Shown piece by piece: positions 22,118 to 33,049 of a DNA stretch of 64,000 bases. Positions within the stretch are counted from its first letter, which is position 1. Every line of letters starts with the position of its first letter. This DNA comes from Myotis daubentonii (Eukaryota; Chordata; Mammalia; Chiroptera; Vespertilionidae): the NCBI RefSeq assembly GCF_963259705.1, contig NC_081840.1, forward strand, positions 116,301,074 to 116,365,073, given 5' to 3'. The notes beneath the pieces were generated by a model. That model saw only the letters and a program-made list of their open reading frames with translations. It did not search any database and was not told the DNA's origin. A program made the translations under genes and the position numbers.

Positions 22118-22863
22118 TGCCGGGGTCCAACCCCAGCAGGTCCAGGGGTTCCCAAAGGCGTAGACGGAGTCGGCGAAGAAGGAAGGACACGGAGACAGCG
22201 TTCAGTTGATCAGCAGCCTAGCCAGGATCTCTAGCCAGGATCTTCAGCCAAGTTCTGGTCTGGATCTCCAGAGAGGTTCTGCTTAGGATCTCCAGTCAGG
22301 TTCAGTCACCAGGTTCTAGTCAGGCTCTCCTGCCAATCTCCGCAGTCAGGTTCAGTCCAGGATCCCCTGCCATGCTCTCTCGCCAGGCTCCGCCTCCAGG
22401 CTCCGAGGCCAGTCCCTGTCCAGGATCCTCCGGCATGCTCTCTCCAGCGAAGTTCTTCTGTCTCCAGGCTCCGTGTAGGTTCTGTCTTCTGAATTCTGTC
22501 TCCTGAGTTCTGTGTCTGAAGTTCTGTCTTATGTCTGGTTACATCTGTATATATACCAGTTGATTCAATCCTATCAATCTCTATTACAAAGGTTAGGGCG
22601 TTTCTTATCTCCATTCCAGGGAGTAAAGATTATGTAGCTTAAGCATGATTGTTTGTAGTGATTAACTACCCGCCTGGCACTTAGTTAAGGAGTTTCATCC
22701 CCTCCCTGACTTCAGGGAAAAATTCCTACGTGGGGAAACAACCTTTCTCGGAGAGGTGACCTTGGTTAAAACACAGCGCCAAGAAGGTGAGCAAACATAT
22801 TAAGAACCGTATGCCATATATGCCAGGTCCCTTGAAACAGCAAGGATGGACCGGCTCCCGGCA
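22118..22863 (-). mobile_element. Solo LTR, class II (ERVK-like), 746 bp
   Basis: Perfect inverted ends (tgccggg at the left, cccggca at the right) are bracketed by a perfect 6-bp duplication, ctaaag, at 22112-22117 and 22864-22869. A 6-bp duplication and these ends fit betaretrovirus-like ERVK LTRs. On the minus strand a TATA-like element (plus-strand tatatata, about 22547) precedes a region of imperfect 10-20 bp repeats (variants of 'ccaggatctc' and 'caggttc', 22195-22470). No internal retroviral sequence remains, so it is the product of LTR-LTR recombination. The 102-codon frame inside it is not a gene. Confidence 0.92.
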
Positions 22864-22869
22864 CTAAAG

Positions 22870-23104
22870 ATCATGCCTCTTTGCTCATTTTATCACACCC
22901 CTTAGATTCTGATATAGCCTGATTTCAAATAACTTTATTACTTCAATATAGGCTCTTTATTAAATGTGGACATACACGTGTTTTATGATAAAGGGAAAAA
23001 CTTATGAAATGTAACATTTAAAATTCCACTATAAGAATGCATATCTTGATATTAATGAAAAGTAAAGACCTTTTTAACTCTACTACTCTGAGTCTGTAAT
23101 GAAA
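22870..23104. other. No feature recognised
   Basis: AT-rich interval between the solo LTR and the MIR. Confidence 0.5.
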
Positions 23105-23340
23105 GAAGGCAATTAATATTTGTTAGGTGAAAACTATTTAACATGTACTGTACATACATTTTGTCATTATTCCTCAAAATGAACATGGATCAGATAATAT
23201 CAACACAATTTAATGAAAATCATGGGGATTTTAAAAGTTAAATAAGTACACAACAGCTATGTGGTAATTAGAGTGGTGGGAATTGAATCTGAGTTTAAGA
23301 GCACTGATGATTTTATGCTTTTTTCTACATCATGCTGTCT
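23105..23340 (-). mobile_element. MIR SINE, diverged
   Basis: Order and spacing match a reverse-complement MIR: 'tttaacatgtactgtacata', 'tttgtcattattcctcaaaa', a 'ggggattttaaaagttaaat' block, 'acaacagctatgtggtaatt', 'gtggtgggaattgaatctga' and 'agagcactgatgattttatg'. Ends approximate. Confidence 0.7.
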
Positions 23341-23470
23341 AAAAATGAATATTCCCTCATACCATAAATTTTCTGCCAAAAATTTCACCATAACATTTTT
23401 ATAAAAATAATGAATTTCATATCCAGGACTAATTTCCAAATTTAATTTTTCTTTTGTTTTTATTTATTTA

Positions 23471-23932
23471 CCAGAGGCTCGGTGGACAAAAATTCGTGCA
23501 TGGGGGAGGGGGCCGGTGGGGGGTCCCTCAGCCCAGCCTGTGCCCTCTCACAGTCCAGGAATCCTCAGGGGATGTCCTACTGATGGCCTAGGCCCACTGG
23601 GGAGCAGGCCTAAGCTGCAGTCTGGCCTCCCTCTGCGGGAGGTGAACGGGCCAGCCAATCAGGGGATGGCACCACCCTCATCACCCTGCCACTGCTGCCA
23701 CCCAGCCTCCCTCTGTGGGAGGCAACTGGACGGATGATTACGGGACAGTGCCCATTGCCTCTCTCCTGCTGCTGGTTGCTGCCCCCCCATCATCATTCCC
23801 TCCCTCTGCCCACTGGCACACACTTTGGCTGGCCTGGCACTGCCTGCTTGCAGGCCCTGCCCCCGCTGACTGGTCATTCTGCCATTCGGTGGATTTGCAT
23901 ATTATGCTTTTATTATAAAGGATTAATTTTTT
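23471..23932 (-). mobile_element. HeliBat, minus strand
   Basis: The 5' terminus is at the right (minus strand TCCTTTATAATAAAAGC, then ATAATATGCAAAT). The 3' end at the left has a degraded palindrome (aaaaattcgtgcat) and 'ccagaggctcgg' in place of CTAGAGGCC. The body has the usual 'gtccctcagcccagcctgtg' and 'ccctctcacagtcc' blocks. Confidence 0.88.
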
Positions 23933-24789
23933 TATTTATTTGAATTTTTCTTTTTAGTTCTATATTTGATGCCTTATTAATCATTTCAAGACTACATATA
24001 TTTATTAACACATAAGCTCTCCAGTTTCATTCCCAAATTATGATGAAAAATAAATATATACATCAGTAATAAAGATGCTATGACTTTCTGAATCACAAAG
24101 GGAGTAAACTGAGTTATTACCTTGAAAATATAAATTGATGCTTTCTGTTAAAAAAATCAGTTAAAAATTATTTGCACTTCACATAGATGAATAATTTTGC
24201 TCCTAGACTTATGTAAGTACCAATACTTTCTAATTTGAGTCTTCTCTATGTTCCACTAAAGTCATTTTAATGTCTTTCCTTTTATTTTCATTAAAACAGA
24301 TAATGATCTGCTTGAAAGTATGACAACTCTGCAATCAAACAAGACATTGAACAGTAACACAAACAAAATTATGAACTATTCATAGTTTCTCCATTAAGAA
24401 AGCATTGACCACTCTTTTATAATATTTGAAAGAGTTAAACCATCATTCTTTTATTAATACATCACAGCTAAATTATGTGGCAGGAACAGCCTGCACCTGC
24501 ATTCCAACCAGCTGTTCCTGCTAAAATTAATGTGTGTAGAATCCTGGCTGACAGTGGATGATGGAGCCATTAATCAAAAAATGTAGAAGTTTACAGGGGT
24601 TTCTAGGTTTGGCTCAATTTCAATTTATTCATCAACAGTTTCCTGAGAACTATAGGTATGGGGAAAGAATGAGATAAACTTTCAGATTAAACAAACTCAA
24701 CTTTTTCTAATATTAGCTCAGTTTATTGCTTCAATTTTAAAAATGCAACTTGTTGGTATATTTATAATAAATTTGCCTCCTAATTATTT
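23933..24789. other. No feature recognised
   Basis: AT-rich sequence without an evident repeat or gene. Confidence 0.5.
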
Positions 24790-24877
24790 GCTTATTTTTT
24801 TTAAATTAAAATTATTGAGGTAACCTTGGTTAATAATAATATTATATAGGTTTAAGTGTACAATTCTATAATATCTA
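24790..24877 (-). mobile_element. Old L1 3' end, left part (split by the HeliBat array)
   Basis: The sequence 'aaattattgaggtaaccttg' and 'aggtttaagtgtacaattct' is the reverse complement of a Laurasiatherian L1 3' UTR. It continues at 27228 after the Helitrons. Confidence 0.65.
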
Positions 24878-25326
24878 TCCTATATAATAAAAGACTAATA
24901 TGCAACTCGACCGAATGGCAGAATGACCCATCACTATGACACACATTGACCACCAGGGGGCAGACATTCAATGCAGAAGCTTCCTCCTGGTGGTCAGTGT
25001 GCTCCCACAAGTGGAGCACCACTCAGCCAGAAGCCGGGCTCACAGCTGGCGATCCCAGCAGCTGTGGCGGAAGCCTCTTCTGCCTCCAATGCAGTGATAA
25101 GGACTCCTTGGGGGATGTCCGCCTGTCAGCTTAGGACCTGTCTACGGGCCTATGCCGGCAGGCGGACATCACCCGAGGGGTCTCGGACTGTGAGAGGGAG
25201 GAGGCTGGGCTGAGGGACTGAGCTGCCATGACTTGGCAGTGGTGGTTCTTAGGTGATGCACCCTGGAACCAGAGATGAGGGAGCTCTCACACTCTAGGAA
25301 CCAGATGTTGTGCACTGGGCCTCTAG
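24878..25326 (+). mobile_element. HeliBat, array member 1
   Basis: 5' TC terminus (tcctatataataaaagacta) after a host A. The 3' end 'gtgcactgggcctctag' is at 25310-25326. The body contains 'cattgaccaccagggggcag' and its inverted counterpart 'cctggtggtcagtgtg', a long internal stem. Its CTAG is followed directly by the TC of the next element. Confidence 0.93.
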
Positions 25327-25831
25327 TCCTATATAACAAAAGGCTAATATGCAAATAGACTGAACAGCGGAACAACCAAAAAACCGGTTGCTGTGACATG
25401 CGCTGACCACCAGGGGACGTGAACAGAACGTGGTGGGCATCAGCAGCAGGTGGCAGAGTGCAGAACATGGCAGGCATTGGCTGCGGCGGAATGGTGGAGC
25501 AGGTGAGCAGGGTCGCCAGAACAAGGAGGGGCACCAGTTTCTGCATTCGGGATGAGCCTCTCATGGTTATAGAAAATTCTATGTTCTCACGTGCCATGGT
25601 CCCACCCGGTGCTCGCACCTGCTGCTAGTGCTGGAGTCACTGCTCACACCCGCTGCTGACGTCTTCAGCACATGGGAGCAACAGTGGTGGGAGCAGGGCT
25701 TCCAGCAGACAGGGAACCTGGGGCCATGGCAGGAGGGGCCAGGTAGGATGGGCTGAGACCCGCCCCTGTGTTCACTGCAGCCTCACAGCCCACAGTTCCT
25801 TTCAAGGTGCATGAATTTGTGCACTGGGCCC

Positions 25832-25835
<4 letters not shown>
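25327..25835 (+). mobile_element. HeliBat, array member 2
   Basis: Starts 'tcctatataacaaaaggcta' immediately after CTAG of member 1. The 3' palindrome 'ggtgcatgaatttgtgcac' is followed by gggcccctaa, where the final CTAG is mutated to CTAA. The body differs from member 1 ('cgtgaacagaacgtggtggg', 'ctgtgttcactgcagcctca'). Confidence 0.9.

Positions 25836-25882
<47 letters not shown>
25835..25882. repeat. (AT)n microsatellite at a HeliBat junction
   Basis: About 24 AT units, lying exactly where the 5' terminal TATATAATA of the next HeliBat should be. It probably grew from that terminus. Confidence 0.9.
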
Positions 25883-26309
25883 CTAAGCAATCATCTGACC
25901 AGCCAATTGGCTGGTAGGTATGATGCACACTGACCACCAGAGGGCAGATGCTCAATGCAGGAGCTGCTGAGCTGCTGTGACTTGGCAGTGGCGGTTCTTG
26001 GGTGATACACCCTGGAACCAGAGAGGAGGGAGATCTCACACTCTGGGACCCTTTGGGAGATGTTGGAGAGCCAGTTTTGGCCTGATCCCCACAGGCCGGG
26101 CCGAGGGACCCCCACCTGCCAGAGGGACCCCATTCACTCCGTAGACTCCCTTCAAGCTGCGATACTGCCCCAGGTGTGGCCAGCTGGGGAGGGACAATGG
26201 GAGGTTGGCTCCATGGCATGTCTGGCCCGTCTAGCCCAGTCCTGCCTCACCAGTCACCTTCTAATTAATTTCCTTTCAATGTGCATGAATCTGTGCACCA
26301 GGTCACTAG
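25836..26309 (+). mobile_element. HeliBat, array member 3
   Basis: The 5' terminus is masked by the (AT)n. It then reads 'agctaagcaatcatctgacc' and 'ctggtaggtatgatgcacac'. The 3' end 'gtgcatgaatctgtgcacc' and 'aggtcactag' end at 26309. It is closely similar in body to the degraded copy at 3577-4123. Confidence 0.88.
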
Positions 26310-26324
26310 TATCATATATATATA

Positions 26325-27227
26325 CTCAGGGCCCAGTGCATGAATTCATGCACCTTGAAAGGAACTGTGGGCCACGAGGTTGCAATGAGCACAGGGACGG
26401 GTCTCCGCCCATCCTCTATGCCTCCATCTGGCCCTTCCCACCACAGCCCTGGTCCCCTGTCTGCCAGCAGCCGTGCTCCCACCACCACTGTTCCCACATG
26501 CTGATGGCACCAGCCCCACTCACACCCGCTGATAGCTTGGAGCGACTGGGGTTGGCGCCAGCAGTGGGTGCAAGTAGGGTCCGTGCTATCAGTGGGTGTG
26601 AGCAGCAGCCACTGCCCCAATTGCCCCTCAAGAGCAGGGGGAGGTGGAGAAGCTCTCAGGGGCTATCAGGGCCAGCAGCCACCACTTGCACCTGCTGACG
26701 GCTTCAAGCAATTGGGACTGGCACTGGGCGCTGGGTCCCAGCAGTGGGTGTAAGTGACAGCTGCTGGCCCCAATCACCCCTCCAGAGGAGGGGGAGGTGG
26801 AGAAGCCCTGAAAGGTGATTGGGGCCGGCACCTGCTGAAGGTGCTGGGTGATTGGGGCTGGTGTCAGGCGCTGGCAGTGGGTGCAAGCAATAGCTCCAGT
26901 GTTGACAGCAGGTGCGAGCAGGGCCTGCACTGGAAGCAGGTGTGAATGCTGGGTGGGACTATGGAGCGCAGGAGCAAAGAATTTTCAGTAACCACCAGAG
27001 GCTTGCCCTGATGACAGCAACTGGCATCCTGCCTTTGTCTGGCACCCCCACTCATCTGCTCCACCATCCTGCCATGGATGATGCCCCCCATGTTCTGTGC
27101 TCTGCTGCCTGCTTCCAACACCCGCCATGTTCCGTGCATGCCCCCTGATGGTCAGCGTATGTCATAGCGACTGGTTGTTTGGTTGTTCTGTCAGTCTACT
27201 TACATATTAGCCTTTTATTATATAGGA
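26325..27227 (-). mobile_element. HeliBat, array member 4, inverted
   Basis: The 3' end is at the left (plus strand 'ctcagggcccagtgcatgaa' with palindrome tgcatgaattcatgca). The 5' terminus is at the right (minus strand TCCTATATAATAAAAGGC) ending at 27227 before a host T. The middle (26500-26930) holds repeated GGGGAGGTGGAGAAGC-like and 'cagcagtgggtg' motifs. It is about 900 bp, longer than its neighbours. Confidence 0.9.
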
Positions 27228-27545
27228 TTGCATTATGTGCCCACCACTCAAAGTCAAGTCTTCTTCCATCACTGTATATTTAACCCCCTTTACCCTTCAC
27301 CACCCTCCATTCCCCTTCCCTCTGATAACCACCATGTATGAATTCTTGCTTGTTTGTTTTTCTTTGTTTGTTCAATAGGGTTTTTTTTCAGTTTTATATC
27401 CCATCTATAAGTGAAATTACATGGTTCTTGACATTTTCTGTCGGACTTAATTTGCTTGGCATGATATTATATATCCTTCTTTACTTATGAAAGAGTCTCT
27501 ATTTGTTTGTCATGCATGTAATGCCTCTCATCTATTTACCATATA
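27228..27545 (-). mobile_element. Old L1 3' end, right part
   Basis: Resumes the L1 of 24790-24877: 'tgtgcccaccactcaaagtc', 'aacccccttta', 'aagtgaaattacatggttct', 'tttctgtcggacttaatttg' are reverse-complement L1 3' UTR and ORF2-end blocks. Confidence 0.7.
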
Positions 27546-27555
27546 CTAGTAGCAG

Positions 27556-27625
27556 GGAGGAAGAAAGGAAGGAAGGAAGGAAGGAAGGAAGGAAGGAAGG
27601 AAGGAAGGAAGGAAGGAAGGAAGGA
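27556..27625. repeat. (GGAA)n microsatellite
   Basis: About 15 near-perfect aagg units, then interrupted purine-rich sequence to about 27645. Confidence 0.95.
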
Positions 27626-27796
27626 TGAAAAGAAGGAAAAAAGGGCCCAGAAATATAAAATGAAATCAAAAGAATCTGAAGCAAATGTATAGAAACCCCA
27701 TCTTTGATCTATATTCCTAAAATATATTTCTCACTTGATATAAGTTTAGATCAATCTATTATGCATTTAAAAAATGAAGTTTAAAATCTTATATTT

Positions 27797-28012
27797 GGCC
27801 CTGGTTGGTGAGTTTCAGTTGGTTGGAGCACCACCACATGTAATGAAGGGTCACTGTTCAATTCCCAGTCAGGGAACATATCCAGGTTGTGGGTTCAATC
27901 CCCAGTTTGGGCACATATGGGAAGCAGCAGATCAATATTTCACTCTCACATCAATGTTTTTATCTTTCCTCTCCCTCTCCTTTCTTCTCTCTCTAGATTC
28001 AATGAAAACATG
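27797..28012 (+). mobile_element. VES-type SINE, old
   Basis: Diverged head 'ttggccctggttggtgagtt', 'gttcaattcccagtcaggg', 'ggttcaatccccagt' and the pyrimidine tail. No clean target duplication seen. Confidence 0.75.
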
Positions 28013-28173
28013 TCTTTCAGTGAGTATTTAAAAGTTACAAGAAAAAAACTATATTTTGTTCTCTTTCCAGCCAATACAAAAAAATTTAAAACAACAACAA
28101 CAACAATAACAACAACAAAAAACAATAGGGACTAGATTTACCTTCTTGCCTGAAACAACTTTTAAAAACTGGA

Positions 28174-28363
28174 TCCTGGATGGCATGGCTCAGGGGTTGA
28201 GTGTCTACCAATGAACCAGGAGATCATGGTTCAGTTCCCGGTCAGGACACGTGTCCAGGTTCCAGGATTGATCCCCAGTGTGGGGCATGAAGGAGGCAGC
28301 CGATCAATGATTTTCTCTCATCATTGATGTTTCTCTCTCTCTCTGAAATCAATAAAAATATAT
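28174..28363 (+). mobile_element. VES-type SINE
   Basis: Head 'tcctggatggcatggctcag', 'gttcagttcccggtcagga', then 'ggcagccgatcaatga', pyrimidine tail and 'aaatcaataaaaatatat'. A perfect 14-bp duplication (ttttaaaaactgga) lies at 28160-28173 and 28364-28377. Confidence 0.9.
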
Positions 28364-28377
28364 TTTTAAAAACTGGA

Positions 28378-28970
28378 AAAAGCATATGAAATGTCAGTTT
28401 TCAAAATTTTGGCTATCAGGCATCCCTGAGAGATGATAAACAAAGAAAGTTAGCACTGTAATTGTTCCACCTTACTATCTGAAGACTGTTTCCATGCTGT
28501 AGCACAGGGAGAAGGAACCAATAAAAAGTAGAGACTTAATGAGCAGAGACAGCCATGTAAGGAAACTACATGAAATCAGGAAAAGAAACAACCAGAGCAT
28601 AGGGTATAGTCCTCAAGCCTACACAAGGCTGAGATAGTTACTATTTCTACTAGGCAGAATTGAAAAACTATATAACTCACAGGGCATTGGGTAAAATGTT
28701 CAGAAGGGCTTTCTCTCAGAGGTGGAGTAATATCAACTCTTAAAATATATTAAGTTCTGGAATTACCTAACGAAGCTTAAAAATAAGAATAAAACTATTT
28801 CTGTGTAACTTAATTATATCTCATAACAAATATTTGTTATAAAACATAAATATCTCAGCAAGCTAAAATAAAATGGTGCTTCCTCAATCTGATTAATTTC
28901 AGCTATAGAAACCTATAGCTAGGTTCATAGTTATTAGTGAAAGACTAAATGTTTCCCCTCCAAAAATATT
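28378..28970. other. No feature recognised
   Basis: AT-rich sequence between a SINE and a decayed L1. Confidence 0.5.
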
Positions 28971-29460
28971 AATAATAATAATGTAAGGATATGTACTCAT
29001 GCCCAGTTCTATTTAACATTATGCAGGAGGTACTAATCAGAGCAGTAAGACAAGAAATCATAATATAAGCTATTCAGATTGGAAAAAAAGGAAACCTGTC
29101 CTTTTTTTGCAGCTGACATGATAATGTATATAGATAATCCTAAAGATTCCACCCAAAAATTACTACAACTGATAAATGAATTCAGTAATATAATAGGATA
29201 CAAAATAAGTATCTAGAATTCAGCTGCATTTTTATACACCAATATGAACTATCAGAAAGATACTAAGAAAACAATCCCACTTACTATTGCAACATAAGAA
29301 TAAGGTGACTATGAATACATTTAGCCAAGAGGTAAAAAACCTGTACTGAGAAATCTTTAGGACACTGAAGAAAGAAATTGAACAAGATACAAATAAGTGA
29401 AAGCATATACCGTGCTCATGGATGGGAGAATTAACAGCATTAAAATGTCCATACTACCCA

Positions 29461-29677
29461 TACTAGCTGGTTTGGTTCAGCAGATAGAGCATCGGCCTGC
29501 AGACTAAAGAGTCCTGGGTTTGATTCCAGTCAAGGGCACATGCCCGGGTTGAGGGCTCGATCCCTAGTAGGGGGCATATAGGAGGCAGCTGATCAGTGAT
29601 TCTCTCTCAACATTGATGTTTCTATCTCTCTCTCTCCCTCTCCCTTCCTCTCAGAAATCAATAAAAATATATTTTAA
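29461..29677 (+). mobile_element. VES SINE inside the L1
   Basis: Head 'ctggtttggttcagcagata', 'ggtttgattccagtcaaggg', pyrimidine tail and A-tail. Duplicated L1 target 'aaaatgtccatactaccca' (left) and 'aaaatgtccatattaccca' (right), one mismatch. Part of this SINE and its right flank recur inverted at 30431-30633. Confidence 0.92.
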
Positions 29678-30012
29678 AAAATGTCCATATTACCCAAAGT
29701 GATCTATAGAATCAATGTAATTCCTATTATAATTCCAATGGCATATTTCAGAGAACTAGAACAAATGTTCCAAAAATTTATATAGAACCACAAAAGACCC
29801 CAAATAGCCTCAGCAATCTTGAGAAAGAAGAAAAAAGTTGGAGGGAGCATAATACTTAGTATCAAACTATACTACAAGGTCATTATATTCAAAACAGTGT
29901 GGCAATGGTATTGGAACAGGCATATAGTTCAATGGAGCAGAACAGAGAGCCCAGAAATGAACCCACACCTAAATGGACAAAGGAGGCAAGAGCATACAAT
30001 GGGGTAAAAACA

Positions 30013-31317
30013 TCTACACTAATAAAAGACAAACATGCAAATTGACCATACCTTCACTACACCTTAAGCCACGCCCACCAGCCAATCAGAGCGACTATAT
30101 GCAAATTAACCCAACCAAGATGGCGGCCGGCTCAGGCTTATCCACTGAACTGTCCTAGCATCTTTGTCAAAAATTAATTGACCATATGTGTATGAATCTT
30201 TTCTGAACTTTCTATTCTATGCATTTATTTATTTGTCTGTCTCTACATTAATACCAGATAGTCTTAATTACTATAGATTTATAATAAATCTTAAAGTCAG
30301 GTGACATAAGTCCTCTAACTTCTCTATTTTAAATTGCCTTTATTATTCTAGGTTCTTTGAATTTCTGTTTAAATTTAGAATTAGCTTATTTTCACTTTAT
30401 TTTTATTGTTGGCACTTTTATAGATGTCCTATCACTTTGGGTAATATGGACATTTTTAAAAATATATTTTCATTGATTTCTGAGAGGAAGGGAGAGGGAG
30501 AGAGAGATAGAAACATCAATGATGAGAGAGAATCACTGATCAGCTGCGTCCTATATGCCCCCTACTAGGGATCGAGCCCTCAACCTGGGCATGTGCCCTT
30601 GACTGGAATCAAGCCCAGGAATCTTTAGTCTGCTGGAGCAAGCAGGAGGCTTGGTTGCCCCAATGATGGAGGAAGCCAAGCTTCCCGCTTGCCATGTCAG
30701 GCTCTGAGCGCCACTCAAAGCAACAAAGTTTCAATTATAGAAGATAAATAAACCCCAGATACCTGCTTTCAGCCAGCCATGGCCATGGAGCTGGAGCGAG
30801 CAGGAGGTTCGCTCCTGCCAGCCCTGGCCGGCTCTGCGCTCCACTGAAGGCAACGAAGTTTCAATTATAGAAGGTAAATAAATCTCAGAATAAAAAAAAG
30901 AAATAAAAAAAGGAGAGGCTATGAGCTTCTATCACCGGGGGTCTTGGCCAGCCTGAAAATGGCCCTCAGCCCCTCATCCAGACTGGCCAGGTACCCCAGC
31001 GGGGACCCCCCACCCTAAAGGGGGTGCGGCCAGCCTGAAAACAGCCATCATCCCCTCATCCAGGCTGGCCAAATCTCCATGGGGTGAGGGTCCCCACTGG
31101 AGGGGGCTTGACCAGCCTGCAAACAGCCCTCAGCCCCTCACCCAGGCTGGCCAGGCACCCCAGTGGGGACTCCCACCCTGAAATGGGTGTGACCAGCCTG
31201 AAAACAGCCATCAGCCCCTCACCCAGGCTGGCCAGGCACCCCAGCAGGACCCCCACCCTGATCCGGGACACCCTTCAGGGCAAACCAGCTAGCTCCCACC
31301 CATGCACCAGACCTCTA
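30013..31317 (+). mobile_element. HeliBat A of a composite pair (5' unit)
   Basis: Starts TC ('tctacactaataaaagacaa') after a host A. The 5' region has 'agccaatcagagcg', 'atatgcaaattaaccc' and 'aagatggcggccgg'. The 3' part has tandem 'ggccagcctgaaaacagcc' blocks and ends 'catgcaccagacctcta', where CTAG has lost its G. It touches HeliBat B at 31318. It carries a foreign block at 30138-30633. Confidence 0.9.
30138..30633 (-). repeat. Inverted chimeric copy of the flanking L1/VES locus inside HeliBat A
   Basis: 30138-30428 is the reverse complement of 33017-33307 (291 bases, same length, about 4 differences by eye). 30431-30633 is the reverse complement of 29499-29703, including part of the VES SINE and its L1 target site (about 7 substitutions and one 2-bp indel). 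The two donors lie right and left of the Helitron. The block equals the inverted local locus with its interior removed. Confidence 0.92.
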
Positions 31318-31784
31318 TCCTATATAATAAAAGGGTAATATGCAAACTGACCCTAACAGCAGAACCACTGGGAATGACTGGTCACTATGACACACACTGA
31401 CCACCAGGGGGCAGACGCTCAATGCAGGAGCTGCCCCCTGTTGGTCAGTGTGTTCCCATAGGGGGAGTTCTGCTCAGCCACAAGCCAGGCTGATGGCTCC
31501 CAGTCCAGCGGTGGTGGTGGGAGCCTCTCCCACCTCCTCAGCAGCCTTAAGGATGTCTGCCTGCAGCTTAGGCTTGCTCCCTGCTGGCAAGTGGACATCC
31601 CCCAAGGGCTGCCAGGCTGCCAGAGGGATGTCTGACTGCCAGCTTGGGCCCAATCTCCCAGGGAGCGGGGCCTAAGCCAGCAGGTGGACATCCTCCGAGG
31701 GGTCCCAACTGCAAGAGGGCACAGGCCAGGCTGAGGGACTCCCTGCACCCTGAGTGCACAAATTTTTGTGCACTGGTCCTCTAG
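31318..31784 (+). mobile_element. HeliBat B of the composite pair (3' unit)
   Basis: Starts 'tcctatataataaaagggta' immediately after HeliBat A. It has the internal inverted 'tgaccaccagggggcag' / 'ccccctgttggtcagtg' stem and ends with the palindrome gtgcacaaatttttgtgcac (31754-31773) and CTAG at 31781-31784, followed by a host T. Confidence 0.95.
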
Positions 31785-33049
31785 TTTTCTTTAATAAATG
31801 GTATGGGAAAATTAGACAGGTACATGAAAAGAAAAATAAAATGAGACCAGCAACTTACACAATAGACAAGAATAAACTCAATATGGACAAAAGACTTAAA
31901 TGTAAGTTGAAAAATCATAACAATCCAAAAGAAAACATCAGCAGAAAAATTTCAGACATCTCTTATAGATAAAAATTTTTGCTGATGTGTCTCCTAGGGC
32001 AAGGGAAATAAAAGAAAAAGTAAACATGGGACTATGGCAAACTAAGCAGCTCTTCCATAGCAAAAGAAACCATCATCAAAATGAAAATGGAGCCCACTGT
32101 ATGGGAGAAAGTATGCACCAATGCTACATCTGATAAGGATAATTTTCAATATATATATAGAACTTATACAATTATAAACCAGCAAGGCAAGCGGTAAAAT
32201 TAAAATATGTCCAAAGAGGACCTAGAGATGGCTAATAGACATATGAAAAAAATGCTCAAAGTCACTATTCATCAGAGGGATGCAAATTAAAACCACAATG
32301 AGATACCACCTCACGTCTGACCTAATAGGCAACATCAATAAATCCACAAACAATAAGTTCTGGCAGGATGTGGAGACAACTGAACCTTAGTGCATCGTTG
32401 GTGGGAATGCAGATTGGTGTAGCCACTGTGGGAAATAGTATGGAGTTTAAAAATTAAAAATGGAACTTCCTTTTGACCCAAGAATCCCACTTTGTGGAAT
32501 ATATCCTAATATTCCTGAAACACCTATTTGAAAGCATATATGTACCCCTATGTTCATAGTAGCATTTTTATAATAGCCAAGATTTGGAAACAGCCCAAGT
32601 GTCTTTCAGTAGGTGAGTGGATAAAAATGTGTGGTTATTTACACAATGGAATACTATGAGGCCATAACAAAAGAAGGAAATTTTACATTTGTGACAGCAT
32701 GGATGAACCTAGAGATTATTATGCAAAGCAAAATGAGCTAGTTGGAGAAAGATAAGTACCATATGATCTTACTTACATATGGAAACTAATGAACAAAATA
32801 CTAATGGACAGAATAGAAACAGAGGCAAATAGATAAATGGAACAGACTGTCAACTGTCAGAATGGATGGGGGAGAGAAGTACTGAATGAAGGAATGTGAA
32901 GAATTAGCCAAAGAACATATATGCATACCCCACAATGACAGACAACAGTGTGGTGATGGCCAGAAGGAAGAGAGACTGGGTGTTGGGAGGAGGTGGGCAA
33001 AGGATTAGAAAATTAAGACATCTATAAAAGTGCCAACAATAAAAATAAA

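Larger units (their letters stand above)
28975..33049 (+). mobile_element. Decayed L1 ORF2 and 3' end, interrupted twice
   Basis: The + strand follows L1 ORF2 from the reverse transcriptase region ('caggaggtactaatcagagc', 'gctgacatgataatgtatat') to the 3' UTR and A-rich end near 33045. It is split by a VES at 29461-29677 and by a composite Helitron at 30013-31784; the L1 reads across both ('aatggggtaaaaaca' before, 'ttttctttaataaatgg' after). Many stops and indels: no protein. Confidence 0.85.

Noticed and set aside
22306..22614. 102-codon minus-strand frame
   Set aside because: Lies wholly in a solo LTR.
25665..26698. 184- and 212-codon frames on both strands
   Set aside because: They run across the ends of adjacent HeliBats and an (AT)n tract; GC-rich Helitron bodies leave frames open by chance.
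29703..33017. Spliced retrocopy as the origin of the inverted block at 30138-30633
   Set aside because: The joint does not match a GT-AG splice (the copy keeps 'aaagtgat' and then 'ggacatct'), there is no A-tail at the end, and the donors are local.
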